NCBI RefSeq assembly: GCF_000003815.2
Contig: NC_049987.1
Location: forward strand, 15,926,345-15,990,344
Source of the DNA: Branchiostoma floridae
Taxonomy: Eukaryota > Chordata > Leptocardii > Amphioxiformes > Branchiostomatidae
Direction of reading: 5' to 3'
DNA: 64,000 bases
Made by a program: the position numbers and the translations under genes. The notes beneath the pieces are model-generated. The model made no database searches, was not told where the DNA came from, and saw nothing but the letters and a program-made list of their open reading frames with translations. Numbering within the stretch: position 1 is the first letter of the stretch; each line of letters opens with the position of its first letter. This document shows, piece after piece, positions 1 through 10,453 of this stretch.

Positions 1-2
1 CC

Positions 3-2099
3 CCACATTTAGATAATGTGGACAGCACCAATGCCCCCTCCAGACGAAACCTCTTTGCCCCAAACCATTTTGTAGTGCTAGCTAAGTACACACCTGGTCC
101 AGAGGTCCCTTCTTTCAACCTCCTTGATAACAGCGACTCTGTGGGAGAGTTAGTAGGATTAGTTGCTAACGAGGAGCCTATTGATGATGTACAAGAGAGC
201 TTGGATGATGTAGAGTCTGTGGGAGAGTTAGTAGGATTAGTACCAGAAGACGTTGCTAATGAGGAGCCTATTGATGATGTACAAGAGAGCTTGGATGATG
301 TAGAGTCTGTGGGAGAGTTAGTAGGATTAGTACCAGAAGACGTTGCTAATGAGGAGCCTATTGATGATGTACAAGAGAGCTTGGATGATGTAGAGTCTGT
401 GGGAGAGTTAGTAGGATTAGTACCAGAAGACGTTGCTAATGAGGAGCCTATTGATGATGTACAAGAGAGCTTGGATGATGTAGAGCCTGTGGGAGAGTTA
501 GTAGGATTAGTACCAGAAGACGTTGCTAACCAGGAGCCTGTTGATAACGTGGATAGCAGTGAGTCTGCCTCTGAAGACTGCCTCTCAGAATTCAGCCATT
601 CTTCTGTGTCTGATGTGGAGGCCATAGAGGAAGCATCTCAGGACCTGGATAACGACGTGTTCGAAGAGGCCCCAGCCGTAAGCTTTGAAGACATCGAAAC
701 GGAGTACATCTTCATTCCTGCAGCCACACAGAGGGGGAAAGGCAAAGTTGTTAGCAGTAATGGCTATACGTACACATTCAAAAGAGAGACAGCTACATCT
801 ACTCAATGGAGGTGCGCAGTTAGAAACAAAAGTGTCAGCTGTGGTGCTACAGTGATTCAAACTTCAAGCGGATTTCAACGAGGCTTGCAGAGTCATTCCC
901 ACGCAGCAAGTCAAAATGCTGAGTTGAAAGCAAAGATCAGCGCAGAACTACAAGAAAAGGCCCAACAACAGGTCTTTGAAGCAGCGTCTGTTCTTGTCGA
1001 CCAGGTCATGGTCGACAATGCTGACCAAGCTGGGATACCCGGCCAGGGAGCTCTCATCAGAAGAGTAAACAGACTGAAGTCTAAGCTACGGCCCAGCGAA
1101 CCAAAGGATTTGGACTTTGAATTGGCGAGAAGTCATCTTCCGGAGGAATTCCTGCTCAGGGACGTGAAGGTATATGCAGCAACAACAATGAAGGGCAGGC
1201 ACATATTGTTTGCGACAGACCACCAGCTGAAGCTCCTTGCATCTGCAAGACGTTGGTACATGGACGGCACATTTAAAGTAGTCCATGCACCATTCAAGCA
1301 GCTTTTTTCGGTGCACGCATTTGTCCGGTGCGGAGACAACATCAAACAAGTTCCCCTGGCCTTCGCCCTCATGACAGGTCGTTGCAGGACTGACTACATG
1401 GCGGTCTTAACAGAGCTGAAAAAGGCACTGCCAAGCGAGATCGAGTTGGAGGAGGGCGTTACTGATTTTGAGGTAGGCCTTGCAGGCCTTTCAGAAGTCT
1501 TCCAAGGCACAAGGATGAAAGGGTGCGCCTTCCATTGGTGCCAGGCCATCTGGAGAAAGGTACAAGAGCTTGGCCTCCAGAGAGCGTACAACAACGACCA
1601 CCGTGTGTACAGCTGGGTGAGGAGGCTCATGGCGCTACCGTTTCTCCCACACAAGGCCATTCAGCCGGCACTCCGAGCACTGCAGAGCCGAGCGGCAGGA
1701 GCTCTCACTGACCTCGCAGACTACGTCCAGAAGACCTGGGTGGACAGCACCGTCTTCCCTCCACGTCGTTGGTCCGTGTACATGCAAGCTATCCGGACCA
1801 ACAATGACGTGGAGGGATGGCACAGGCGCCTGAACTTAAAGGCAAGGAAGACGAACCTCCCTTTCTACCTGCTGGTAGACTTGTTGTTCCAAGAGAGCCA
1901 GGTCGTGAAGGCGCAGGTCAGGATGATATACGAAGGGAGCCTACGCCAACACCGACGGTCACAGTACAGAAGCCTCCAGCAAAGGCTCTTTAAAGCATGG
2001 CAGGAGTTCGACGTTGACAAACGCACGGCGAGGGAGTTACTGGCAGTATGCTCCAGGCTGTATGGGCCAACTATTACCCATGCAGCCAAGTCAGGCTGA
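3..2099 (+). CDS. FLYWCH zinc finger / MULE transposase-type protein, 5' partial
   Basis: The frame is open to the left window edge and has no in-frame ATG near it, so the true start lies upstream; residues here are counted from the GTG at 18. Residues 41-175 are a tandem array of a 30-residue acidic unit (VGELVGLV...ANEEPIDDVQESLDDV). Residues about 236-295 form a FLYWCH-type zinc finger (WRC, then CGA, then SHSH). The rest is a MULE-type transposase domain: MDGTFK with D416, TDFE with D483, the CAFHWCQAI helix, and NNDVEGWH with E599, which fit the DDE triad of Mutator-like transposases. The protein should bind DNA and act in the nucleus. It may be an autonomous MULE-like transposon or a domesticated copy; the long intact frame supports recent activity or selection. 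No terminal inverted repeat can be tested because the 5' end is missing. It ends at TGA 2097-2099. Confidence 0.85.
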   Translation, partial: PHLDNVDSTNAPSRRNLFAPNHFVVLAKYTPGPEVPSFNLLDNSDSVGELVGLVANEEPIDDVQESLDDVESVGELVGLVPEDVANEEPIDDVQESLDDVESVGELVGLVPEDVANEEPIDDVQESLDDVESVGELVGLVPEDVANEEPIDDVQESLDDVEPVGELVGLVPEDVANQEPVDNVDSSESASEDCLSEFSHSSVSDVEAIEEASQDLDNDVFEEAPAVSFEDIETEYIFIPAATQRGKGKVVSSNGYTYTFKRETATSTQWRCAVRNKSVSCGATVIQTSSGFQRGLQSHSHAASQNAELKAKISAELQEKAQQQVFEAASVLVDQVMVDNADQAGIPGQGALIRRVNRLKSKLRPSEPKDLDFELARSHLPEEFLLRDVKVYAATTMKGRHILFATDHQLKLLASARRWYMDGTFKVVHAPFKQLFSVHAFVRCGDNIKQVPLAFALMTGRCRTDYMAVLTELKKALPSEIELEEGVTDFEVGLAGLSEVFQGTRMKGCAFHWCQAIWRKVQELGLQRAYNNDHRVYSWVRRLMALPFLPHKAIQPALRALQSRAAGALTDLADYVQKTWVDSTVFPPRRWSVYMQAIRTNNDVEGWHRRLNLKARKTNLPFYLLVDLLFQESQVVKAQVRMIYEGSLRQHRRSQYRSLQQRLFKAWQEFDVDKRTARELLAVCSRLYGPTITHAAKSG
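138..550 (+). repeat. In-frame 90-bp coding minisatellite
   Basis: About four and a half copies of a 90-bp unit lie inside the transposase-type frame, so each unit adds 30 residues. Middle copies look nearly identical; the first lacks the three-residue PED step and the last is diverged. The repeated peptide is strongly acidic and likely disordered. Confidence 0.9.
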
Positions 2100-2116
2100 T
2101 GAGGGGGCTTTCCCTG

Positions 2117-2268
2117 GGTACACACAGTAGGTGATGACAGGCAAACAGATGCGAGTGCTTTGATGTATGTTGTAAGCACTCTACTTAGTGAGTTTGCCCC
2201 TCTCTCATGTACACAGAGTAGGTGATGACAGGCAAACAGATGTGAGTGCTTGTAACAACCAAATTTTA
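2117..2268 (+). repeat. Downstream duplicated block, second copy at 4863-4970
   Basis: A 42-bp segment (starting GTACACACAGTAGGTGATGA) occurs twice at 2117 and 2209. The block from about 2161 to 2268 recurs almost unchanged at 4863-4970. It directly follows the transposase-type gene and may mark the 3' flank of that repeat family. Confidence 0.75.
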
Positions 2269-2269
2269 T

Positions 2270-2983
2270 TGCCTCCATGAAATGTCATGGAATGGAGGTT
2301 ATATTTTCTGTTAGGTGTCTCTGTCTGTGTAGATGTTTACTCAAGAACGGCTGGATGGATTGGTTTCATACTTGTTGTGTTGGTGCGGTGTGATAAAAGC
2401 TTGAAACGATGAGATTTTGGAAGCCGTATCTGTCATTATAATCGATGTAATAATGTCAGAAATCACCCCTATATTTGAGATATATTGGTACAGGCATCGT
2501 GCTTTATGTGTTTGTTAATGGGCTTAGCTGCAAGCAGATGGTGAGGTGATTTCTATGACAGCTGTATGGGGAACCCCCATTAGTTTTATTTATGTCTGCT
2601 TAGGACCGTTTCAAATATTTGTAGCAGTTGGCACATTAGTGCCCGTTTGCCCAGCCCAACATTCTAGAACATCTGTTTTGGGCTGCGTAACCCGGAAGTT
2701 TCGTTAGTATGCTGGGCAACTGTTTCCCGATGCTGGGCAACTGTTTCCCTATGCTGGACAATTTGAATATGATAAATAACTTTGTATTTAGCCACTTGTG
2801 CCTTTGGGGACCTGGTGTGTTATACTTTGTTTGCGCTGTTAGATTTTGTGGTTCGTGTGGCTTATGCTGATGTTGTGTTGGTAAGTACTTGCAAATATAT
2901 ATATCGGGCACCAACTTGTCCCCGTATCCTACATGTAGGTATTGGTTGACGGATATTTCATGTCCTTTTGGTTGTGTTGATCA
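2270..2983. other. No gene seen; dispersed-repeat fragment and short tandem repeat
   Basis: Positions 2280-2380 contain GGAGGTTATATTTTCTG followed by the ACTCAAGAACGGCTGGATGG motif, seen in related form elsewhere in the window (42.6, 47.0, 54.6, 59.4 and 60.5 kb). At 2708-2765 a unit of about 27 bp (ATGCTGGGCAACTGTTTCCC) repeats about two and a half times. No coding signal was recognised. Confidence 0.5.
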
Positions 2984-4366
2984 GTCGAACCGCAGAGCTC
3001 TATGCGCATCCGTTCTGCGCAGCCTTCTCTGGACAGGTCATAAGCCAGAACGCAGTTTGTACTGGTTTGACCCCGCTGCATGCGTATAAACAACTGCCTG
3101 TTGTGCAACAAAAAGACCTCAGACCTACATAATGTTTATACTTTTTCACATCTACAGGATTTGCCCAGCACAGCCATGTGGATATTTATTGCATTGCAAA
3201 AGTTCAGCCAACGTTGTGGCCCCCGAAAAAAAAGCAATTTTCGGTCTGTGTATTTGTGATTATCTTTTCTCCAGTTGTCCGGGGCACAATCAGTTTTGTC
3301 CACAGTCGGACAGTCCAGTTCCTCACCTTCACATTGATACCAAACTTGAAGGGTAAATTTTAGGAGAAACGGTTTTGCCCCCCAAAAAACTACAGCCATG
3401 TCAAATTCCTTGGCGTCTTTTTTCGAAAGAGAAACCGCACACACTGATCTTTCACTATGCTTTACAAAACTCAGACATGATGTTTTGACATCATTGCGCT
3501 TGCACATGAATCCTACTTATTCTGGCTTCTGGATAATGTTAGTTTTATTCTGGTGGGTTTCCCGAAATCTATTTGCGACGGCAAGACTTGAGCCGTTAGT
3601 TATATAAACTTTTCCAAATGCTGGTTGAACTTGCAACATTAGGCCTGACCCCCGCGGCACGAACATGGAACGTACCGGCTGGGTTCCATCGTTCGAACCC
3701 AGGTTCGGGCCAGGAGTTCGAAACAGATTGACTCAAAATATGATGAATCTTAAAAACTCTTACTTTGTACTAAAACTCTGTGTCTATGTGTGTTTGATTA
3801 TCATCATGTCACTTATTATATTGCATATGACAGCCACACCCATTCAGATTCTTGTACCAATTAATGAGGTCTGTGACACAATGCGAAATGTATAAAAATT
3901 GGGTCCGTCCGCAGGGTAGTGTGCTTGAGTAGCTACAACCAGACTGAAACTTCACCACTGCGATTTGCGCATGTTCGCAGTTAATTTGGGGGCAAAACCG
4001 TTTCTCCTCAAATTTGCCCTTCAAGTTTGGTATCAATGTAAAGGTGAGGAACTGGACTGTCCGACTGTGGACAAAACTGATTGTGTCCCGGCCAACTGGA
4101 GAAAAGATAATCACAAATACACAGACCGAAAATTGCTTTTTTTTGAGGGGCCACAACGTTGGCTGATCTTTTGCAATGCAATAAATATCCACTTGGCTGT
4201 GCTGGGCAAATCATGTAGATACGAAAAAGTATAAACATTATGTATATCTAAGGTGTCTTTGTTGCAAAATAAGCTGCTGTTTACACCCATGCAGTGGGGT
4301 CAGTCCGTGACCCGGCGTAAGCCGTATTTCAGAGAATAACGCGTTCTACGGTGACCTGCGGTTCGA
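2984..4366. mobile_element. Long inverted-repeat (foldback/MITE-like) element
   Basis: The arm from about 2984 to 3383 is the diverged reverse complement of about 3990-4366. Both outer ends carry CAGTCGAACCGCAG, and the most similar stretch (ACATAATGTTTATAC through GGTTTTGCCCCC) is about 250 bp. The central 600 bp is unpaired and has no recognisable transposase. It looks like a non-autonomous DNA element; no clear target-site duplication was found, so the superfamily is open. Confidence 0.75.
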
Positions 4367-4667
4367 CTGTGATGATGTGTTTGTATCCTGTATTGTATTT
4401 CTTGTATTGCAGTAGTGTTTTTGTCATATGCCATATTATGACAAATCATACAGTTGCGATTTATCCCAGTATGTAGAACATAATGCCTGTCTTGGAAAAT
4501 GAGTGGTTACTGTCTGTGGTATTCGCACCTATATTTTGTTCCCGTTTGCGATATTTAAATGATTACACCACTTCTTTCCCATAACATATATAACTTTTAT
4601 TCTCAAATACAACCAACTATAAACATACATACCATCCACAAAAAAGCAATAAATATTTCATGGAGGT

Positions 4668-5060
4668 ATGAGGTCCCCGAACTCTAGTTCTAAAAGTTTT
4701 CAAAGATGTAATGGTCTCATTTTGACCTTTACCCCACTTGTCACCGTAAAGACTTGTGTTTATAATCTCCGAAGGAGAGCCATTCTCAACACCACCCAGA
4801 GGGTAGTTTTAGTATTATTGAAGGGTGTTCTTGTTACAATACACATTGCATTGTACAAGTTTTGATGTATGTTGTAAGCACTCTACTTAGTGAGTTTGCC
4901 CCTCTCTCATGTACACAGAGTAGGTGATGACAGGCAAACAGATGTGAGTGCTTGTAACAACCAAATTTTGTTCTAAAAGTTTGTTTTCAAAGATATCGAT
5001 GTAATGGTCTCATTTTGACCTGTACCCACTCGTGTTTATGATCTTTGAATTCTCTGTAGA
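4668..5060 (+). repeat. Local tandem duplication containing the 2161-2268 block
   Basis: The segment starting TTCTAAAAGTTTTCAAAGAT at 4688 recurs at 4972 in diverged form, including ATGGTCTCATTTTGACC. The second copy of the block found downstream of the transposase-type gene lies between them. No coding potential seen. Confidence 0.6.
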
Positions 5061-5184
5061 ATTCTTTGGTCTGTATTTAGTTTTTGCAGAATACAAAGTG
5101 AATACACAAGTTTCAGTTACACAACATGTGTGTTTCATGATTTCTTATCCAGGGGTGCCTAAGCATTTGCACAAACCCTATGAA

Positions 5185-5345
5185 TTTCGTACGAATATTA
5201 TGTGATACACACGAATCACTATGCAAAAACGCACGAATATTCTGAAATTCGCACGAATCACTATGCAAAAACGCATGAATATTATGAAATTCGCACGAAT
5301 CACTATGTGATTCACACGAACCTTATGAGATTTGCATGATCCTTA
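5185..5345 (+). repeat. Short AT-rich tandem repeat
   Basis: Units of about 44 bp combine CGCACGAATCACTATG, CAAAAACGCACGAATATT and ATGAAATT. At least three units are readable with substitutions. Confidence 0.7.
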
Positions 5346-5349
5346 TGCA

Positions 5350-6332
5350 AAAAACGGCGGCCAGGAGGAGGCATGATTTTGAGCTTTTCTACCCATGATA
5401 TTTATATTTCAAGGCATGGAATGGACATTTACCGTCACAAAGATGTATTTGATAGCCTGTGAGCTACTGTTTTGCTTCATTTCGGCCTGTTACATCATAA
5501 AATCCGAGAACCAAGACATTTAATTGGTGTGGCCTTAGGACTAGTATAAAAAAGAAAGAATCTGACCTGTGTAAAACTGTCGCATATGATTCTAGCAATA
5601 GGGTCTGAGCAACTCACCGAGAAACAGTTGCTTGTGACGTAAATGTTACCGAGACGGCAACTCCACGCACTCCTCTCCCACTGAACCAAAATCCCGCTCT
5701 CTCTCAGAACCCAAGACACCGCGGCCGATCCTCCCTCATTCTCTATCTCTAGCCACCTTCACCGGCTTCTCTGGGGGCCTTGGTGTCATTTTTGTGTGTA
5801 TGTTTGGGGAGGGGGGGGGGGGAGATTGGTTGGGGTCGAAAGGAATAAAAGCCGGGAAAGGATAAATGCAGGAAAGGAATATGTACCAGGAAGCTTGTAC
5901 TGGCCCCCTGGCAAAAAAAACAACTGTGAACATCAACATTATAAGATTGGTTATGCTGACCACAAATATACCATGTGTTAAATAGATTTTTAGATACTAG
6001 TAACTCATGTAGTTAAACTGTTTTTTTATAATTATATGTACTGTATGTACAAGCCGGCAAACACTGTATCCTCTACAGTTGTCGTGCAAAATATAAAGTT
6101 CTTCTTTAAGTTCTTCTTCTTTAAGTTCTTCTTCTTTCACACCAGCAAAAAAAAAGGGAACCGAATATACTGAAGGCGGTTGTCTTTGAAAAATAACAAC
6201 GATTATATTTTTCTAAAAGATGTATGGGAAGCCACTATATACGACTCGAAACTCGAAAATTACAGGCTTGACATAAACTTGATAAAGCATTTTCTGCCAT
6301 CGCGCACGTGCGCCTGTGCAAAATTATATTCT
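5350..6332. other. No gene seen; low-complexity tracts
   Basis: The stretch includes a poly-G run near 5811-5822 and TTCTTCTTTAAG repeats at about 6099-6137. Open frames are short and have no recognisable domain. Confidence 0.5.
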
Positions 6333-7325
6333 GGGTTTACGGAAAAGCCTGGGCCCAGCAGGCTAGCCTGCAGGCTAGCCAGGCCACCCTTTTTGGGCCC
6401 CAAGGATATTGATGGGGTTTGACTCATAATAGATTTTTTTAAACATACAACTGGGTAACCGACAATTCCAGTGCATGCAGGGTGCATTGGACAGAAGGCA
6501 ACAGTTTGGTCATATCTATGGGGGATTGGGGTTCAATGATTTACAGCAATGACCAATCAACATCAACTACTGTAACTTCAAGGGTTACTAGTACATTTAC
6601 TTTTCCTTTGACTATGCTGGCAGCCATTCCTACAATACTTACAGTGGCTATCAGTAATTGTCCTGCATGAGAGAAACGAATAGCACAAACAACACTAACG
6701 TTACACGTCATATTATACACCCCCCTCACATACAATTGACACATATAAACACATAACATACATCCATTCCTACATCCATGCTCACTGACACTTGATGTTT
6801 GAGACATCTGTTTCAAATTTGATGTTTTGGCAAACAGCTCCTATCCTAGAGGACCAACTGTTGTCTTGGGTTACCACTGACCCAGTTTTTCTACAAAGAA
6901 ATTTCATGTACAAACACACACACACAGTGACACACACTCTCATACCTGCATGACATCTGTTTTGAATTTGATGTTGTGCGCTATCATTTCCTGACCCATC
7001 CTAGTATTCTTTATTTTGCCTAGTACCCCCCCCCCCTTCAGTCTTAACATTTCCAGCATTTTCTGTTGTATACTTGGAATTTAGTTTATGATTGTTTTCT
7101 TCCAGTTTTGGTTTATGAGTTATTCATTGCAAGCCCAGCAATATGACCAACTGTTACCCTTCCCCATCCCAGCCCATCCCACCCACAGCTGGGATTGTCA
7201 TTGACCCAGTTTTTAAAAAAAACTTCAGCTGCAGGCCAAACCCCATGCATAGCCTTGGGGCCCAGAAAAGGTAGTCTTTTAGGCTAGCCAGCCCAGCTCC
7301 TGGGCCCAGGCTTTTCCGTAAACCC
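6333..7325. mobile_element. Mutator-like MITE with 26-bp TIRs and imperfect 9-bp TSD
   Basis: The element begins GGGTTTACGGAAAAGCCTGG and ends with its reverse complement; 26 bp match perfectly and the subterminal GGCTAGCC-rich sequence is also related. The flanks are TTATATTCT (6324-6332) and TTATATTAT (7326-7334), a 9-bp duplication with one mismatch. A 9-bp TSD is typical of Mutator/MULE elements. The 993-bp body has CA-rich tracts and no transposase frame. Confidence 0.85.
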
Positions 7326-7710
7326 TTATATTATTCTCATGTCAAATCTTTCGAGCATGATTTCTTACTAATAAAGACACAAATAACACACCTTTCGTAA
7401 ACATGTCTCCTCTGCACATCCATCGCAGTAGCAAGAATGATTCTGTACTGTCAGTGATAAAAAAACGTGGCAAAAACGAGAGAAAACTGCCGTAGTCAGC
7501 CCGTACTTTCTCCACACGTCGCCGCTTTGTGGAAAATTCTGGGTTACCGTTTAACCTCTGACCTTTCGTGGTCTACGTTTTTTTTCCAAATTCTAAATAA
7601 ATAGCGTTAAGCCCGCAACAAACTTGACCATAAACCTGGCGTGATCCTAAAATTTTGTCTTTGAGTGGACGTAACATATATTTATTCAGCAACTTGACCG
7701 GAAACTAAAA

Positions 7711-7990
7711 AGGTCCGAGTTGACCAGGGTGTAGGTCCGAGTTGACCAAAGTGTAGGTCCGAGTTGGTAGGTCCGAGTCGGTAAAGGTCCGAATCGTCCT
7801 GATTCCAGTGAGTCATGTGGTACTGCAGCCGACGCACAGGCAGTACCCGGTAACAGTATCAAGGCGCAAAGTCGTTGACCGAACAAACATCGTAATCCAA
7901 CTTATACAGTCTCAGAACTGATATGATCCTCTACATTTTAACACATATTTTAACTGATATGATCCTCTACATTTTAACACATTTTCCACC
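7711..7990 (+). repeat. Two short tandem repeats
   Basis: Between about 7711 and 7790 a unit AGGTCCGAGTTGACCA recurs four to five times with decay. At 7918-7990 a unit of about 38 bp, CTGATATGATCCTCTACATT and following, occurs twice. Confidence 0.7.
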
Positions 7991-8199
7991 TTGCTGTCGT
8001 GCACAGAGAAATAACTGCGGGCCTTTCCAAGTACTGTGGTGCACTACTTTATACCCGAACTACGCCCATAAATACTGTGTTATGCGACTGATAGCGCCAA
8101 GACTCCATTTTGTGTGTGTGTTAAGGTTGGTACTTGACTTGATTTACAACATTTACAACATCGTCACATACCTTGATACCTTGATACATACATCAAGGA

Positions 8200-8222
8200 G
8201 GTTAAAAAAATTTTAACCTCAG
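8200..8222. repeat. Short palindrome
   Basis: GAGGTTAAAAA and TTTTTAACCTC-type arms meet almost without a loop. The GGAGGTTA core also starts copies of a dispersed repeat elsewhere in the window. Confidence 0.5.
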
Positions 8223-8289
8223 GGGAAACTAACATTCGTTCTGTTCTCTGTTCTGTTCTTCCGATAATGTTCATCTGCCGAGGAATCGG

Positions 8290-8700
8290 CAAATTATCCG
8301 TCTGATACGAAACGGAGGTTCGCCAGGCCTCCGTCCGGGTGATTTGTAATTTGTAAGAGGAGCGCCAGTGTAATTTTTTCGACTACTACTGTATCTACGC
8401 GACTCAACCTCTGCTTGCAGAGTTGTGAATCACCAACTCCAGACAGAAGGATTTGTACCGTCGCACACCGCACCATCGCACGTGTGGGGGTTCTTTAACG
8501 TGCATGGGGGGGACGTCCCTCGTCCTATCCGAGGGACGGCCCGAGCCGAAGCTAGGTACTCATTTTCACCTGAGTAAAGTGAGGAAAATATGTGTAAAGT
8601 GCCTTTCCCAAGGGCACAAGATTGGTGACACGGCAGCCGGGTTCGAACTCGAGACCTCTTGATCCCCAGCCCAACACACTGCCGCTGCACCACGTCTCAC
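8290..8700 (-). mobile_element. tRNA-derived SINE, minus strand
   Basis: Read on the minus strand, the head at about 8700-8640 has an A-box-like TGGTGCAGCGG and a B-box-like GAGTTCGAACCC with tRNA-like spacing. It is followed by a body containing CCCTTGGGAAAGGCAC and a tail region reading GAGTCGCGTAGATAC. A fragment of the same tail occurs on the plus strand near 46533-46600. The RNA polymerase III-type head supports a SINE; the exact family name is not assigned. Confidence 0.75.
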
Positions 8701-9184
8701 TACTTCAATCACAACAACTAACAGGTGATTTCGTAATCATCAGGTGCTAAGCCAGGAGAAAAAAGGCCTAAGACTCTATGACTTCCGTGACGCTGAGAGT
8801 CCATATTTCCGAGTCACCTAGAGCGTTTTAAAAGAATATTTGCGGCCTACCCACCCTAACCCGGGACCTCAACTCCCCCCCTACAGGGCCATTTGGGGGC
8901 ACCTCGATGTAGATGATGTAGATGTATGACTGCCCGAGATATGAGAGTGGAAGACAGCAACTACTGAATGAAGTTGATAACATATATGAAGAACAAGAAA
9001 AGAGAACAAGGAACACCACAACAAGAAAGAACAGTCGACATGGTAACCCTTGCTGGAATGCGAGAAGACCTGCGAGATGAAGCTCTTTCACAGTACATAG
9101 AGAGTACGAAAAGGTTTGCCGAGGAAGATTAGCATCTCTCCCAAACAAGGCAAGTCAAGTTTATTGCGCAATGATTGTAACAGG

Positions 9185-9611
9185 TAGCCTGGGTACCATC
9201 CGGATAGTAGTTCGCTCCTATGTTCGCTTCTGCTATCCGTCTGGAGACTTGCACATTCAAACCGTTTGGTGCTAACGTCAGTTAATGAGCGAATCAAGGA
9301 ATGGGTTCTAGAGCACTCGTTCGATAACAACAGGCCCTCCCGCAAGCAGACGGAGGGCTTGTCCGGTGTTGGAACGCCTTTTCGAACGATCGCTTGAACC
9401 CATTCCATAATTCGGTCATATCTCAGGGGACCAATCAGCGCCTGCTTCCAAAATTTGGACGATTCCAGACGTAAAGATGGTCCGCGTTCCCAGACGGAAA
9501 CACAGAGAAGCGACTGTATATAGTGTATAATGAATGTCAGAGCTAGAAGCGACTGTATATAGTATATAATGAACGCCGGAGCGAACTGCTTTCCGGATGG
9601 TACCCAGGCTA
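9185..9611. mobile_element. MITE with perfect 9-bp TSD (Mutator-like)
   Basis: The ends are TAGCCTGGGTACCATCCGGA and its reverse complement: 20 bp perfect, with homology continuing to about 34 bp. Both flanks read TGTAACAGG (9176-9184 and 9612-9620), a perfect 9-bp TSD. The 427-bp body includes a 39-bp tandem duplication (GAAGCGACTGTATATAGT) and no coding capacity. The size of the TSD points to the Mutator superfamily. Confidence 0.88.
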
Positions 9612-9774
9612 TGTAACAGGTACAATGTATGGTAAGTAACATGTATTATTAACAACTACAAACTATCTACAACAGTATACTACTCTAACATAACAGAAAA
9701 TATGGCGGCATAGTGTATTTCACATTGTTAGAACACTACTTCTCTTTTGCATAGCATTATATATATATATTGGC

Positions 9775-10111
9775 CTAGGTAGACAGATATGGGCATGATA
9801 GAAGTACATTGAATATTTCTCTGCTTGTTTTAGGTAATGTTGTTCTGTTGTTACACATGGTCAATAACTTTTTCCTTTCTTCATTATGATAAGGGCATAT
9901 CATCAGGAAATGATATTCATCTTCAATACTGTCTTTGCATATGGAACACATTCTCTTTTCAGCTGGTACATTTTTGTGACGACTCTTTTCAATTTCTAAA
10001 CAATGTGCTCCAATCCTTAGTTTTGTTATGCTATTAGTATTAGTGAATGATCTGTTTTGAATTGATGAAAGATAGTTTTCTAGAGCGAAGGTAAGAAGGG
10101 GCCTACATGGC
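9775..10111 (-). pseudogene. LINE reverse transcriptase C-terminal fragment
   Basis: The minus-strand frame encodes a LINE C-terminal segment with ITKLRIGAHCLEIEK followed by CSICKDSIEDEYHFLMICP, the cysteine/histidine-containing tail seen in many invertebrate LINE polyproteins. It is strongly 5' truncated. The stretch from about 9150 to 9775, into which the 9185 MITE inserted, reads like the 3' untranslated region of such a LINE. Confidence 0.75.
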
Positions 10112-10453
10112 CAGGGCTCGAAATACCCACTTGCCCACTTGAAAATGCAACCACATTTTGCTTTGCGCAACTTAATTTTAAACCCAGGTTGCACACTGAG
10201 CAACCTGAAATTTTGCCATTGGAACCCTGATTTTTCCCCACCTACATGCATAAGCTTTTGTATTTATTTTTTGATAACATAAAACATATTACATAGTTAC
10301 ATATAACTGGAAGAAAAGATAATGGATAAGTAGCTGATTTGAAGAAAGTAACAATTTGAAAGTGGGGCAACCTGAAATGTTGATGACGCAACCTGGCTTT
10401 TGACTCAGGTTGCCACTTGGACAACCTGGCTCAAAAAAGTATTTCGGGCCCTG
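10112..10453. mobile_element. hAT-like MITE, 5-bp TSD
   Basis: The left end is CAGGGCTCGAAATAC and the right end is GTATTTCGGGCCCTG, a 15-bp inverted repeat with one mismatch; CAGGG is a usual hAT start. Both flanks show ATGGC, a 5-bp duplication. The interior repeats AACCTG/CAGGTT motifs and has no transposase. hAT elements usually make 8-bp TSDs, so this fits better with the subgroup reported to make 5-bp TSDs, or is a coincidence of flanks. Confidence 0.65.

Noticed and set aside
8640-8700. Functional tRNA gene
   Set aside because: Box A and B are present, but the cloverleaf is not convincing and the sequence continues into a SINE body.
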